Positions 13,301-26,005 are shown, counted from the first letter of the stretch. The stretch: 64,000 nt of DNA from Balanoglossus misakiensis (GCA_040954595.2 CM082592.2:6634001-6698000); one strand, 5' to 3'. Numbers and translations are program-made. The notes: a model not told the origin generated them from the sequence alone.

Positions 13301-13497
13301 AATTTCATACAGCGGCATTGTTGGCGTAAGCTCGCTTTGTAAATCTTTCATGGCGATGTAGTCTCTTTCTTTCAACGGGTGTGTTTATTTGTTTGTTCGC
13401 ATGTATGAAAACAAGTAACGGTGTTGCCGGGGGCGACAGAGAAGGAAGATCACATCGTGGGTAGTCGTCCCCGACGACCGCAGGGTGGTGCGAGATG

Positions 13498-13732
13498 TAA
13501 AGTGAAGGGGTCGTCGCGCCGCGTTTGCTTGTTTATAAACATTACAATTCATCCACAAATCCCTCAAATAAGATAATTTTTAGAATGAACGAAGCAGCCA
13601 ACCGAGGCGTAGACTGGGCATGACAGCAACTGAAGATCGTGGCAACTGCAGTGGGGCTTGCGCTGGTATGGGAGGACATATTCTCGTCAAAGGGCCCGGA
13701 CACCCATGCGGCGCGACGACCCCTTCCCTTTA
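13498..13732. repeat. 25-bp inverted repeat, 24/25 match, 185-bp spacer
   Basis: The left arm at 13498-13522 and right arm at 13708-13732 are reverse complements at 24 of 25 positions (one mismatch at the sixth base). The arms are GC-rich (GGGGTCGTCGCGCCGC core) and unlike their AT-rich surroundings. This could be the terminal repeats of a small nonautonomous DNA transposon, a foldback element, or a hairpin RNA. I could not identify target-site duplications. Confidence 0.7.
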
Positions 13733-16700
13733 ATTTGCAAGAGGCATGTACACTTGGGAGCAAGACGGACAATAGGTATTCCATGTGTAAATTGGTCAAC
13801 TTTGTCCGGTTGTCACAAGGCACGTTTCAGACTTACCTCTATTTAGGTTTAACCCGCAATCATTTTTATAGGCTGAAATTCCGACAGCTCAAATGTTTCT
13901 TCCGTTCTGCACCCCCGATAGAAAAATGATTTAATAGGTCCGAATTCGACTCCACATCTTATTAACGGTGATGGGCCGTTCTCTCGTATTACACGCTAGT
14001 CACGGGACAGTACAGTATATGAAGCCTCAAGCCGCGATCGCAAAAAGAAAGAAAAATTCTTCGGTAGAAACGAAGACCTGCGCAGTCGATTTCTCATTGT
14101 AAGCATATTCAAAATATATCATCATAGAGACTATATCAATGTGTCACTGTGGGATCTTATATCTAAATTAGATGTTTAAAACTCTGGCCAAAGCTAATGC
14201 AAATTCACCTGTAGACTGTTTATTGTATTATAGAATGGTATTGGTATTTGCAAATTTGCGCCGACGGTCTTCGTCCACTCATATGAACGTATAACAGTAT
14301 AATTTGAAAAAAGTACACAATGTATTACATACGTATTACAAAGGCATCGACCTTTCACGGATAGCCCATACCGATAATTGGCTTTTTACAACAAGTATCG
14401 TATAGACCAAACCGGGACAGCTATCACCTCGGTTCGGCGTAATGAAGTTTGAGGATCAAGCGATAAAGCCGCGGTGCATTGAAAATTGATATTACATATA
14501 AGTTTTGACACGTCAGATGTTAATTAGAGCAGATGTCTAATAAAACATGGTCGATTTGCTTTTGATAAAAGACGTAATTGATAATCAGTTTCATTTACTC
14601 GCATCGTTCCGTGTATTCGATCGCAGGTAGTAAATTGTCTTATATTTTCATAAACTGAAATGGTCTAATTAAATATCCCGTGGCATTATAAAAGACCAAG
14701 AACTCTTTAAATTAAATAGATGGATTTCAACAATAGAAGAAATAATTGCCAATAACATCTGAAGGGAAAAAACTATCCGTTATACTCTTAATACTGCGAG
14801 ATCTCTCGAAAATCTACGAGCGCCTGTGCGGTTTATCTGAAGTCGAAATTTGAGAAACTAACAAACACTGTTTCAAAGGTAGCCGATATTCAAATTGCTA
14901 TAAATGTAGACACGCCGTGTGTTTATGTTATTGCGAATTGTTTGTCTGTTTGTTTATAGTTTATTTCTTGTTGCCGTTGGTTACCCAAACTCGGTCGGTG
15001 ATTTATGATGACAGAGGGTGCGCCGGCCCGGGTTGTAAGGCAAAGAACGTGTCACGTGGCCGAATACCGTCCACGCGGATATCACCGTGCCGCGGCGGAG
15101 GGGGCTTTCGCCACTGTCGACTGGCTTTGCATATCATTACACATGCGCATGACTATGTCCGAGGCTTCACTCTTTTTGCTCATCGAGGTCAGATTTCTTT
15201 ACCCCTTCCCCATAAATCACATTTCTATTCGTCTTTTTTTCTCTCAATGGCAACGGAAAGTGGAACACAGAAAACCTCAAAGAGTAAGAGTAATCAATTT
15301 CAATGTCTGTTGTCAGTTTACAGAAAAAAAACAAGGTTATCCAAGATGCCTCTGTCATTAAAACGAAACACAATCCAAGACTTGGATCATTGCAGTATTC
15401 TTTCGCCATAATTCTAAAAAGTGATTGAAGATTTTCAAAAGAAATAACGTCCACAACCACGGCATAGTCTAAAGACGTCGATATGTGAAGTACACGCGAT
15501 TCCCCCACAGCGACCTGGATTCGGCAAGGCAATGGCCTTTGTCAAGGCCACCGAGTGTCGTTGTCGAAAATTCCTAAAGGGAACACGACGGCGGCCCCAC
15601 AGGGAACCGCAGTCAAACGTGACGACGTGAGTGTCCCCTTCGAACCACTGAATTCCAAGGATGCGTGCAGCTATAGTTTCGGGCGTTTCAGATATTCAAA
15701 CGCCATCTTCGCCTGTGGCCGAACCAACGACACGACCCGTGCGAGCGGACGATGTTCAAACGCTGACCCAGTCAATCTCCCTGTCCTATCATTTATACAA
15801 GGGGTACTTCGAAAAGTCATCGTCGTGAACCGTTTTTATTAGAACGCGTGTGGAACAGTGCGTCCCTAAAAGCAACGGAATTTCCCAGACGACGTGTAAA
15901 AGATCCAATTAATCGCGGGACATCAATCAACCATCGGCGTCGACGATATATATTCACTTTAAAAGATTATTACTATTTTTCAATATACATTTGCAGTTAA
16001 TTGTTTTATTCTTTTGCGACAACGAGCGCTTAGACTGCTGGTGCACCCTCCCCCCTCCCTCCTTAATCCAAAGGTCGCAGTAGTATTTTGCAGGCAAACG
16101 AATAGTTTTCATCATATGTGAAGTATAAGACTCGATGAACCCCCGAGGTTAGAGTGGTGTTTCAGCTAAAGTGAGCTTTCAGTTTTCATATTTCACAGGA
16201 AAAAAGTTCAATGTCATCTTTAATGAGTCGCCCGCGCTTGGGTGCACCCTGACACTCCCGTCTAATAATTCGGAACAACTGCTGATGGCGAGGAAGCGAT
16301 GGAATTGGGCGATAAACATCTGTAACGAAGACTTCTGTAACGCTTATGGGAAACCAAAGATGCGTGACTGTATTCATTATGATGCCCACGTGTATTTAAT
16401 AATTGGAAATAACTCATCATCATCATCACCGTCATCTTCATTCGATTCTAGCGTGTAAAACAGTTCCGGGCCCAAAGTTATCCCGAGTGAATAAAATATC
16501 ATTTACAAGTACGGCGATATTTTCGCTCAGAACACGCGGGCGAATTATATAATTAATATTTCATGGCCAAAACCGCGGGACTCGTTTAAAATTACACATG
16601 TTACTGGTAAAAAAAAGTATCTCGCCAATATGTCGCAACTTGATTAAAAATTGAAGTTTTAAAAGAATATGGACCTTAATACGCACCTTGAGAGTAACGC

Positions 16701-18474
16701 AGTATCCAATGGCAAGCCGAAAGCACGAGTCTCCCGGGCCGATACTTTTTTTTCGACGGAAGGCTGGTGCGCGGGATGGTTCAACTCCGACTTCGTTGCT
16801 CGTACAGTCAGTACAGATCGATTTTGATATGATTTTCTTTTACAGGAACACACATTTAAGACATCCAACACAATACACCGACGCGGAGTGAAAGCGGTTC
16901 TTACAAACACACCGTGTATGCATCGCCCGAGTCTATACGCGAATATTAATTATGTCGGACAAAACAACGCATATTGGAAGGAGTCAATATGCGTCTCCGA
17001 CGGACACAGAAAAGGAGACATTTACGTAAAGGCGGTTGATTCTTTGCATATTGCAGTTCTCGCCGGGGCATGATATTTTGAAGCGGGCAAAACTTTTACA
17101 ATGATAACAGGATACACAGGCTGACAGGTTCCACAAAGGGCGTATACACTGAAAAGTTCGAACACGTTACAAAGAAGCGCGGAACATACCTATATCACGA
17201 ACTGCCGGTAGGGCCAGCTGCATGTCGTTGCTCGAACAAAGCGATGGCTAAACATATCTCGACATTTTCCGTCCGATATTAAAACTATTGATTGAAGGCT
17301 AACGTCCGCATACGCCGACCTTAATATAGGCAACCGGAGGGAAGCTCTAGGAAAACTGCCTGCCTGGTTTGATTGGCACCGTCCGTATGAAACGCTTCTA
17401 GCAATCATTGAGGCACGAAGCCCCCTTCGGTACAAGTCATATTTTTTTGATTGATGATTTTCCGTTGACGTTCATGATATGACGTTGGGGGAAGTGGTCA
17501 CGTGATTTGTTTGTTCGATTTTCTTCTCTGTACAATCCCGCCCGAAATGAAAAGCGTGGGTTTCTCACTCGCCGCAGTTACTATAGTCAAGTTTATTAAC
17601 GCTGCTCGATACACCTGCTTGAAGTACGAGCAGATCCAAGCGTAACTTTGGTCTCTAAAAAAAGAAAAAGTTTCCGAAACTTTCTACGTTGTCGCTAGTG
17701 ATAATCGGCTGTTGTGCGAACATTTACTATCAAATCGACCTGTGCGGTGAAAAACTGGTTTGGTTTTCAGGTATAGCGAAACGCCGATCTCCGGGCTTGA
17801 GTTACTGAATTTATCGGGTTCCGAAAGTTAATTGCGAGCCCCAGAAAGGAGAGTAAAAACACGCCACCATCCGTTAAGAGAGAAAGACGTTGGCAGCGGT
17901 AGATTGTGTACATTAGAGAGCCTTCCGGCACCGTACAGAACGATCAAGTAAATATTACTTAATAATTTAGTGACATTTCTCCATCTGTTCTGTTCTGGTG
18001 GCGATCAATGAGAAGTCGGGCATAAAACCCCGGACCCGCCGGCGTTTGCCGTCGGACTTTCGGTTACAAAGACGCGAGGATTACGCCCCCATCAAGGCTT
18101 TTAGCGGGGCTGTTCTGGTGAACTGCTGCGATGGGGATATCATTTTCCCCGATCACTTTCTAAAAGGATAATCATAACAAAATCGTTTCTCTTGTGTTTT
18201 GTACACAATAACTCAGATATCTTTTGCAGGAAAGTGACGATGAATACTAAGCTTCTGCTTCTTAATATTTACCATGACACAAATAAATTAAAACTGTCAT
18301 CTCCAAATGTGATTGATTGCTTTTAATTAGCATGCGAAGATAAAGTTGTAGCGCCGCGGTGTTAAAATACATAATGACTTGATTGGAGGAAGAGTCGTTA
18401 AAGAAACGGCTTCTTTGTACATTTTATTGCGCGCCCACTCTCGTTGCTGGTTTCTGCTACACGCCAGCCAACTT

Positions 18475-18565
18475 GGGGGGGGGGGGGAGGGGTTAAAGTT
18501 CTGGTCGGACTGAGAAGGGAAAGAGGGGGAGGAAGAGAAAGGGAGAGAGAGATAGAAAAGAGCAC
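18475..18565 (+). repeat. G-run and purine-rich low-complexity tract
   Basis: Thirteen consecutive G (18475-18487) are followed by GGGTTAAAG-type sequence and then a long GA-rich stretch. Low complexity; the G-run could form a quadruplex on the + strand. Confidence 0.8.
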
Positions 18566-19150
18566 CACCATATGTTCTTTAGAACGCCCAAATACGTCAT
18601 TTCAGCCATATATGGGCGTATGTAAATTTGAGGTGACTAGGAATGCCAGCATTTCACTCATTTAGACATGTTTAATTCCCTAACTACAGAAGTCAATTCT
18701 GATACCGACGATGTCCGTTAAGCGAGAGTGAAGTAACAGACGGCACAGGTTGGCATTGAGAGAATGTACATACTACAGGAATGACAGTCAGTGTCAATGA
18801 CCACCGTCAAATGATTCATATCGCCAATTCATTCACGTAAAGCGTTCTATAGATTACCGATGTCTTACAAGAGAGGCCGAGCAAGCAATAATCGTGATGG
18901 CGTTCTACACGCAGCCTTCCTTCCCTTCAATTCACGCAGACTGAAAATAATTTCCGTCGATTTTCAGAAAGAAAAGGGGGATGATTAATGGCTTAAAATA
19001 GACGAAATGGCTATAATTAGGGCTCTATTTTGTCCCGGGTTAAGATCTGTCAGTGCGCGTCTGTTGCGTCAGTTGGAACTCTCACAAACAGGATCCGCGT
19101 GAAGCAGTTTACTTCTATTGACCACCTGCGGTTGAGAGAGGGGCATAGGG

Positions 19151-19175
19151 AGACAGACAGACAGACATACAGATA
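19151..19175 (+). repeat. (AGAC)n microsatellite
   Basis: Short tandem AGAC units that degrade into ACAT and AGAT units on the right side. Confidence 0.8.
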
Positions 19176-19855
19176 GAAGGACAGAATATTGTTCTTTGTC
19201 ATAAATTAAAATGTTCTGTATTCAAGTCATAAATACACATTTGGAAAGGGACAATAAAGAATTTATCAACGCGTCTTCAGCGTACAAATACTAATTTCTA
19301 TATCAAACAAAATGCGTTCACCAGACGATCATCTATCACTTCAAAACTTCATTTGAGTTTTACTGAATACAATCAGAGGGCACAGATATACATGTACAAG
19401 GCGCCGGCATAGGCTATAGTATACAGCCGAGGGACTAGTTATAGTAAAAATTAATTAGCTCTGAGAGAAATTTACGAAAATAATTCAGTGAAAATCGTGG
19501 CGAAATAATTAAAACAGTTTAATTCAATGATCATATCTCGCAAGCCCGAGTGTACGATTCGTCATACAAAAAGCCTTGCCGGAACTTTTTTTGTCTGTCA
19601 ACCGCAGAATGAAATAGTTTCTCCTTCGCGCCTTTATACTGTTTTGTCAGTTACAGCTGGTCATGCTTTCACTCTCTGAATAGAATATCTTTACAGGCGC
19701 GACTTGGGGGAGATTCTTGACATCGGCATAAAGCTGTGCGTTCACAAAGGGCAGGTCGAGACTAGATGAATAGAAAATTTCGCGGGTGATAGAGGGAGAC
19801 CTGAAAATTATGTTAGTGTCAGACTCAGAGGCCTCTCATTTGTGACGAAAACTTG

Positions 19856-19932
19856 TATATGTGTGTGTGCGTGTGTGTGTCTAGTCTCTGTCTGTCTGTC
19901 TGTCTGTACATGTATATGTATCTACATGTATG
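19856..19932 (+). repeat. Compound (TG)n-(CTGT)n microsatellite
   Basis: A GT-rich dinucleotide stretch is followed by five tandem CTGT units and then TACATGTA-type alternating sequence. Confidence 0.8.
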
Positions 19933-20038
19933 TCACCAGATGAGTCATTCGGCTCTCAAGTAAACAGTTCCCAGCGTTTCCACAACAGAGGGCGTCGATT
20001 GATAAATCACGCCGTGAGTCACGGAAGACTTGCTTGAC

Positions 20039-20078
20039 GCACGGTCACTTTTTTGGGCCCGATGTGAAGTGACCGTGC
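20039..20078. repeat. Perfect 12-bp inverted repeat with 16-nt loop
   Basis: GCACGGTCACTT (20039-20050) and AAGTGACCGTGC (20067-20078) are exact reverse complements around a 16-nt spacer containing GGGCCC. The words CTTGACGCA lie as direct repeats overlapping both arms. It could be a hairpin RNA, a dimeric factor site (each arm has a GGTCA nuclear-receptor half-site), or mobile-element ends. Confidence 0.75.
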
Positions 20079-21320
20079 TTGACGCAACGAAGCACAGAGG
20101 AATGTTTTAAACCAGCCGTCCGCCTCAACCGATCGGGGTCGGTACTCCAAACCGCCCATTACCGTAATGTCACCAATTCGCCCTTTCCTTCCTGTACCTG
20201 GCGGGAATCAATTTGTGGACTCTTTTATTAATCCTAGCGGATGGCCGTGTTTTCAGTGAAAGTTAACCGATTATGGCAGTTAACTTGAGTGACGCGTGCG
20301 GCCTGCGTAATGGGACCTACAGCAAAGTGTCATCTAAAATATTCCATGATATAAACAGAAAATCGCGTTGAACAAAACATGATCAAATAGCTGATCCGCA
20401 GTTTGAACGACTGACTTCACAGAAGACTATGACTGGACAAATATTGCTACCGGATCAGAAGTGATTCGCGTGTAAATCGCTTGCAAAAGTCCACGTATAC
20501 ATTGTACACGTGATCTCGAATTCTATGGACATTTCCGGTCGCGGTTTTTTTAATGGTTGCTTATCATGACAGCGTTGCTTTAACCAGTAATTGTTCACGG
20601 AAACAGTTCCATTTCTAGAACATTTGTTACCAAAAAAGTCAAACGATCATGTGAGCGATACGTTACTGTGAAGTAGGCGCCGTCTAAATTATGCATATGC
20701 TCGTACGTGGAATTAATATAGTTTGGTTATGTGCATACCTTGGGAAAGTGGAGAGGGTATGGCCACGTTTAAGAGTGAACAGACAGACGTACAAAAGACC
20801 AACCATTTCTCGGTGTGACCCCAAACACAATCGAGAAATACGGTGCCTTTGCCCCCGAGAGACAAAATGTTTTAATCGCTCAGAATTTGCGCTCCTGTGT
20901 GACAACGTACTTACTCTATATCTAAACGCCAAACGGATGGCTGTGGCTATTTCTGGGCGGAAACGCATTCGCCTGAGCGCTATAAAGTTATAAAGTGTCC
21001 ATATAGGTAAACTCTTCGTGTTTCTTTTCCTGTACTCATGCATTTAACATACACTATATAATTACAGTACAGTCATATTACCGGGATTTTAAAACTTCCT
21101 CGCTTCTTATCCGCCTTTTCCTCCCCCTCCCCGCTCCCCACCCCTCTTTCTGTCGAGAAACTTGAAACCGCCGTTTGTTTACTGTCCACAGAAAACGGTT
21201 AACTGTGAGAATACAATAAATAAAATGTCGTCTTTGCGGTGTAAAGACCACGCCAGGTGACCGCTAACCTCGGTCACTCTTACAATCGGTACGGCGTGAC
21301 CGAGAAAGGCGAAAGCGTGT

Positions 21321-21358
21321 GTGTGTGGGGGGGGGGGGGGGGGAGGGTGGGGGGGGGG
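21321..21358 (+). repeat. (GT)n followed by long G-runs, quadruplex-capable
   Basis: GTGTGT leads into 17 G (21327-21343), GGG, and then 10 G (21349-21358). Runs this long are prone to sequencing length error, and the G-tract blocks satisfy the general G-quadruplex pattern. Confidence 0.8.
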
Positions 21359-22358
21359 TTAACTTATCCGGCTGCCCAAATAGACGTTTATATCAGTCGT
21401 CGATCCGTTTCGTTTCTTTGATTTGTTTTATTTATTTTGCCGCATGCACCATTCTGACTGCCCGTAGCTATAACTCCCTAGCGCCCACCAAGGGCACAGG
21501 GGAACCCTACCACCATAAAAGCAGCGACGAAAGAACCAATGTCAACTCGTCACAGACTCCCTAGTTGTAGTTCTGATAGAAACACTCACCTTGAGATTAA
21601 AGTATGTCCTGTCGTAACCATGGCGATCCTACTTCTGACTAAGAATACGCAGACAGATTCCCACTACGTGGTCGCTGGTTTCTGCGTGTGTAGAAAATAC
21701 ATGGCAACTGTTTTGTACTTTACAAGATCAACATAGCAGTCACTGTACATGACCTTCCCCGTGGACTTTCACTCGGAACTTGTCAAGGTGCTGGAAAAGT
21801 CGCCCTTGTGCTGTTAAGAAAATCCGATCGTCTGAATTCTGGCTGTCGGTGATGTCATACAAATACTATTGCCGATCAGATCACGCCAGGTAAAACCACA
21901 GCCAGCAGAATAAAAAGTGGAGTGATGGAAGGCACTCTCTCGTTTCTTTAAGGCGACCGGTGACCTACTTGGGTCACGCTCTGTTTTCTTGTTGCTGAGG
22001 CGTGGGCGACCCTCACGTCGACAAGGGAACTCAATGGGGTGTAATGTCCATCGGTATACAAAAGCTATATGACGTGCGCCACACCTTTGAAGACCCCCGG
22101 GCTGTAGATTCAGGGATGGGCCGAGCAAGATTTTGCATGTTACCTGTTGCTTGCAAGCAGAGATCAATGTCAAGATACGACAGCCGTACACTTAATGGGG
22201 GCCCGTTCTGGTCAAAATTATGTTTTATTAATTTAATGCGGTAGAATGAATTTTTTTGTAGACTGGAATTAATTTTGCTAGAATCTCGAATTAACTTCAT
22301 GTTGTGTCGAATTAATTTTGGCCGATCCCACAGTCCTTTGCGCACGCTTACTTAAATC

Positions 22359-22369
22359 AAGATGGCGGC
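22359..22369 (+). promoter_or_regulatory. YY1-type motif AAGATGGCGGC
   Basis: Exact match to the extended YY1 consensus that often lies just downstream of metazoan transcription start sites. The ATG inside it opens only a ten-codon frame (MAAADNVFLA). It is 470 bp upstream of the candidate first exon of the next locus and might mark an alternative start. Confidence 0.4.
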
Positions 22370-23796
22370 GGCTGACAATGTCTTTCTTGCATAAAGTTCA
22401 AAAAGGGGACGTTGTATGTGAAACGTTTCGGGGCGGTGTGCTCGATAGTCGAAATACATGGTCTGGTCTTTCCATCTGGCAAAAAGAGTCAAAAATGCAG
22501 ATATTTGTAAATGTTCTTATTCTGATTAGAATCTTAGGACGCATTGTTTGTGAATAGATATTTAGGTGACGATGATGTTCAGTTGATTTTCCCCTAATCC
22601 AACATTTCAAAGCAAATGGTAAACTCTTTCGGGTGTGGAATCGTTTGATGTTCTAAATGTCTGGCGAACTACAACAAAAAAGTAATCCGAAATTTCATCA
22701 GTTTTGTAGCCGTGTCAGCACTTTTGATGCGGGTCACGTGATGTGACTTGAGACTCGTCAATGCAAAGTTTTCGCTGCTGATTGGCTGGAGCCACCTGGA
22801 CCACCTCCACTTGGAAATTTCCGTCTAGCCTTCCATGCATTTTCATTTGAGAGTCAGACGGCCACGCTGCTGCACGGACCACGAGAAGATGCGGAGAACT
22901 CTGCCCCAAAACAGAGTTTCTCCGCTGGATAGTTTTCATGACGACAGCGGTAAGTAAAGTAACAGAAGTAGACACGGTTACTCAATTTTTGACCAGGAAA
23001 CATGGGTTATTGTGTGGCGAGTTACGGACAACTAAAAAGCCAGACGTTTACACCACAGAATTGAAAAATTGGATACGTCACAGTCAGACCGCTCGAGTCA
23101 GCGCTTCCCTGCGTTTTATTCACAAATTCAACCCTTTCGCGTTACTCAACTTGAGATGTACGGTTTATCAAATTTAGACGATTCGGTGTTATAGCTCTAC
23201 TGGTGGGCGGTAGTTTTTTTTTACATAAAAAACAAGGTAGTTTTTCTGGAAAGGGGAGGGGCCCACGATAAATTCGTAGCGGGTTCGATGAACTGACAGC
23301 GGGCCCACGTGTAGTCTGCGTGTTTTCGAGTTTGAGCGAATGCAAATTTGTGTTACACTACCAGACAATGGCAAAAATAAGCTTTGAAACGCTTCATTGG
23401 GAACAGTTATTTTTGAGTGTCCGTGCAAGCTTTGCCAAAAAATATTTTTTTTTTATCGGAGTTTTAAATGTTCCGCTTGGCTGCAGTCCTAAACTTGAAA
23501 ATATATAAATGTACGCAGTGCCATGCTGAGGTTTCAGACTACTTATTGTCAGCGAAGCCCTACAACATGCATTGTCGTCGTGTGTGATGTACAATATGCG
23601 AAGGAACAACAGTTTAACGTACGGTGATCACGGTTGATATTTGGTTTCGTGTTCATGGATAGGCACTCAATTTGTTTCCTTATTTTTTGCAGACCGAAGG
23701 CCCAGATGAACTGATACGTTCCACGTGGATGCTATGATGTTACAAGCATGATGTCAAAGTAAGCGGTATCAGCCAAGTTTTTTTGGCACTTTTTAA

Positions 23797-23980
23797 GATT
23801 TTTCAACGATTCTGACTGGTGCCGGTAGCCAGTTCAGCGAACCGATTTTGCACAAACCTGAAAGATTTAACAATACGAGTGCTATATATGGATACCATTC
23901 AGTGTTTTAGAACCAACATGACTACATGCTCGGTGTATGGGTCATTTTTTGTTACGGCACCAACAAGTTCATCGGCTTTG
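23797..23980 (+). repeat. Diverged direct repeat, copy 1 (pair with 25821-26005)
   Basis: This segment, containing CTGACTGGTGCCG, GATTTTGCACAAACCTG and a GGCAC-CAACA-GTTC block, aligns in order with 25821-26005 about 2.02 kb downstream, with substitutions and small indels. The two copies flank the minisatellite and the exon-like array, so that whole interval probably arose by duplication of a smaller ancestral segment. Confidence 0.75.
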
Positions 23981-24224
23981 AATGCTTCGAAAGGTGCTCG
24001 TTGTTGTGAATGTGTGTGTGCATGAGTGTACGGTAAGTTGTATGGTATATTTGGGCCATGCAGCTAGACTACAATGAGGTGAGCGTTTGTATGATCCATG
24101 GCTGAATGAAGACCAGTGGATGAAGTTTCGTAACAAGTAAGTTATATAGACATAAATAAAATCCCCGGTGCGGGTGGGTCCCATCCCTTAGACTGTTGGT
24201 TTAATATAATTAATACGCGTTTTT

Positions 24225-24930
24225 TCAGATATGTTATCTTTCATCATTATTCAATAAAAAATATTAAAAACCTACACGCACTCATAATACTGGGAGTGGT
24301 TTATTTCCGTACCGATCATCTTCGCGCGTGCGTACATAGTCAATATAAGTTTTTTGAGATTTGTGATCTTTCGTCATTATTCAATAAAAAAAATATTAAA
24401 AACATACACGTCTTGATAAAACTGGGAGTGGTTTATTTCCGTACCGATCATCTTCGCGCGTGCGTATATAGTTAATATAAGTTTGAGATTTGTCATCTTT
24501 CCTCATTATTCAATAAAAAATATTAAAAACATACACGTCTTGATAAAACTGAGTGTTTATTTCCGTACCGATCATCTTTGCGCGTGCGTATATAGTTAAT
24601 ATAAGTTTGAGATTTGTCATCTTTCCTCGTTATTCAATAAAAAAAATATTAAACACATACACGTCTTGATAAAACTGAGTGTTTATTTTCGTACCGATCA
24701 TCTTCCCGCATGCGTATTTAGTTGATAGATTTGTAATCTTTCGTCATTTTTCAATAAAAATTATTAAAAACATACACTACTAATAAAACTGGGAGTGGTT
24801 TATTTCCTTACTTTCCAGGTTTTTTGTCGAGATTTGTAATCTTTTCACATTTACTCCAATAAATAAAACGTTATTAAAACATGTACTGGTATAACCCGAG
24901 TGGTTTATTTTGCACTCATCTTCGCTTGTG
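24225..24930 (+). repeat. Minisatellite, about six AT-rich units of 106-130 bp
   Basis: Each unit contains CATTATTCAATAAAAAA or a variant, then ATTAAAAACATACACG, TGATAAAACTGGGAGTGG, TTTATTTCCGTACCGATCA and a GCGCGTGCGTATATAG block. The CAATAAA word recurs at 24251, 24381, 24510, 24634, 24751 and about 24856, so unit length falls from 130 to about 106 bp left to right. The last units are the most diverged. Each unit carries an AATAAA word. Confidence 0.85.
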
Positions 24931-24980
24931 TGTATGTATGTGTTCATGAATATTAAAAAAAATAGACATTCACTTCATTT

Positions 24981-25740
24981 GCTTGTTTTGCAGATACAGA
25001 GACCAGAGTGTTTTTCGCCATGCAGCGGTATAGCTGGGTGAGGTAAGGGCAGGTATGTTCCATGGCTGAACGGTAATGAATATTACAGACATTAATTCAC
25101 TTCATTTGCTTGTTTTGCAGATCCAGAGAAGAGATCAACTCATAATGGTATTCATCAACCAAGCTGGGGCCTAACTGACAAGTTATTTTCGCCATGCAGC
25201 AGTATAGCTGGGTGCGGTAAGGGCAGGTATGTTCCATGGCCGAACGATCATGAATATTACAGACATTCACTTCATTTCCTTGTTTTGCAGATCCAGAGAA
25301 GAGATCAACTCATAATGGTATTCATCAACCAAGCTGGGGCCTAACTGACTAGTTATTTTCGCCATGCAGCAGTATAGCTGGGTGCGGTAAGGGCAGGTAT
25401 GTTCCATGGCCGAACGATTATGAATATTACAGACATTCACTTAATTTCCTTGTTTTGCAGACCCAGAAACGAGATCAACTCATAATGGTATTCATCAACC
25501 AAGCTGGGGCCTAACTGACAAGTTATTTTCACCATGCAGCAGTATAGCTGGGTGAGGTAAGGGCAGGTATGTTCCATGGCCGAACGATCATGAATATTAC
25601 AGACATTCACTCCATTTCCTTGTTTTGCAGATCCAGAGACGAGATCAACTCATAATGGTATTCACCAACCAAGCTGGGGCCTAACTGACTAGTTATTTTC
25701 GCCATGCAGCGGTATAGCTGGGTGCGGCAATGGCAGTATG
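24981..25740 (+). repeat. Tandem array of 170-bp exon-like units
   Basis: Four units start (after TTGTTTTGCAG) at 25121, 25291, 25461 and 25631, exactly 170 bp apart. A truncated unit precedes them at 24994 and a diverged relative follows at 26427. Each unit has a T-rich acceptor, a core of 96 bp ending before GTAAGG (or 106 bp ending before GTATGT), and a 64-74-bp intron-sized remainder. In the last unit the first donor is changed to GCAATG while the second is kept. The 96-bp core is a multiple of three, but the frame open in unit 1 has stops in units 2, 3 and 4. Confidence 0.85.
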
Positions 25741-25820
25741 TTCAATATGGCTGAACGAAGACCAGGGGTTTCAGGCAAGGTTTGTCAAGCGATATATGTT
25801 TTCAAGGTGGCCATTTTGAA

Positions 25821-26005
25821 GATTTTTTTTCGATTCAGACTGGTGCCGTTACCCAGTCAAGCGAACTGATTTTGCACAAACCTGCATGTAACAATATGGA
25901 CCCGGTACTATATGTGGATGTCAATTCAAGGTTTTAAAACCGACCTGACTGCTAGATGCAAGGGGCGGCCATTTTGTTATGGCACAAACATGTTCGCCAT
26001 CTTTG
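25821..26005 (+). repeat. Diverged direct repeat, copy 2 (pair with 23797-23980)
   Basis: Second copy of the segment described at 23797. It lies just upstream of the exon-like segment at 26044, as copy 1 lies upstream of the exon fragment near 24064-24137. Confidence 0.75.

Larger units (their letters stand above)
10316..22700. other. Intergenic region with no supportable protein gene
   Basis: I found no ORF with recognisable domains and no run of phase-compatible exons in this 12.4 kb. The longest frames (164 aa at 14917-15411 +, 125 aa at 21814-22191 -, 119 aa at 20684-21043 -) have chance-like composition and no motifs. No tRNA B-box in a cloverleaf context was noticed. Separately listed features are two inverted repeats, simple repeats, G-runs and one YY1-type promoter motif. 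An imperfect hairpin of two ATACTAGTAT-containing arms lies at about 12198-12242. A distant 5'UTR exon of the SLC35G-like gene may lie here. Confidence 0.6.

Noticed and set aside
14917-15411. 164-codon + strand frame
   Set aside because: No domain, low-complexity leader, no splice or promoter context, and overlapping frames of similar quality on both strands.
25121-25736. Tandem 96-bp exons as a repeat-protein or peptide-precursor gene
   Set aside because: The core is a multiple of three and unit 1 is open in one phase, but the same phase has TAG in units 2 and 4 and TGA in unit 3, so the frame is not maintained.
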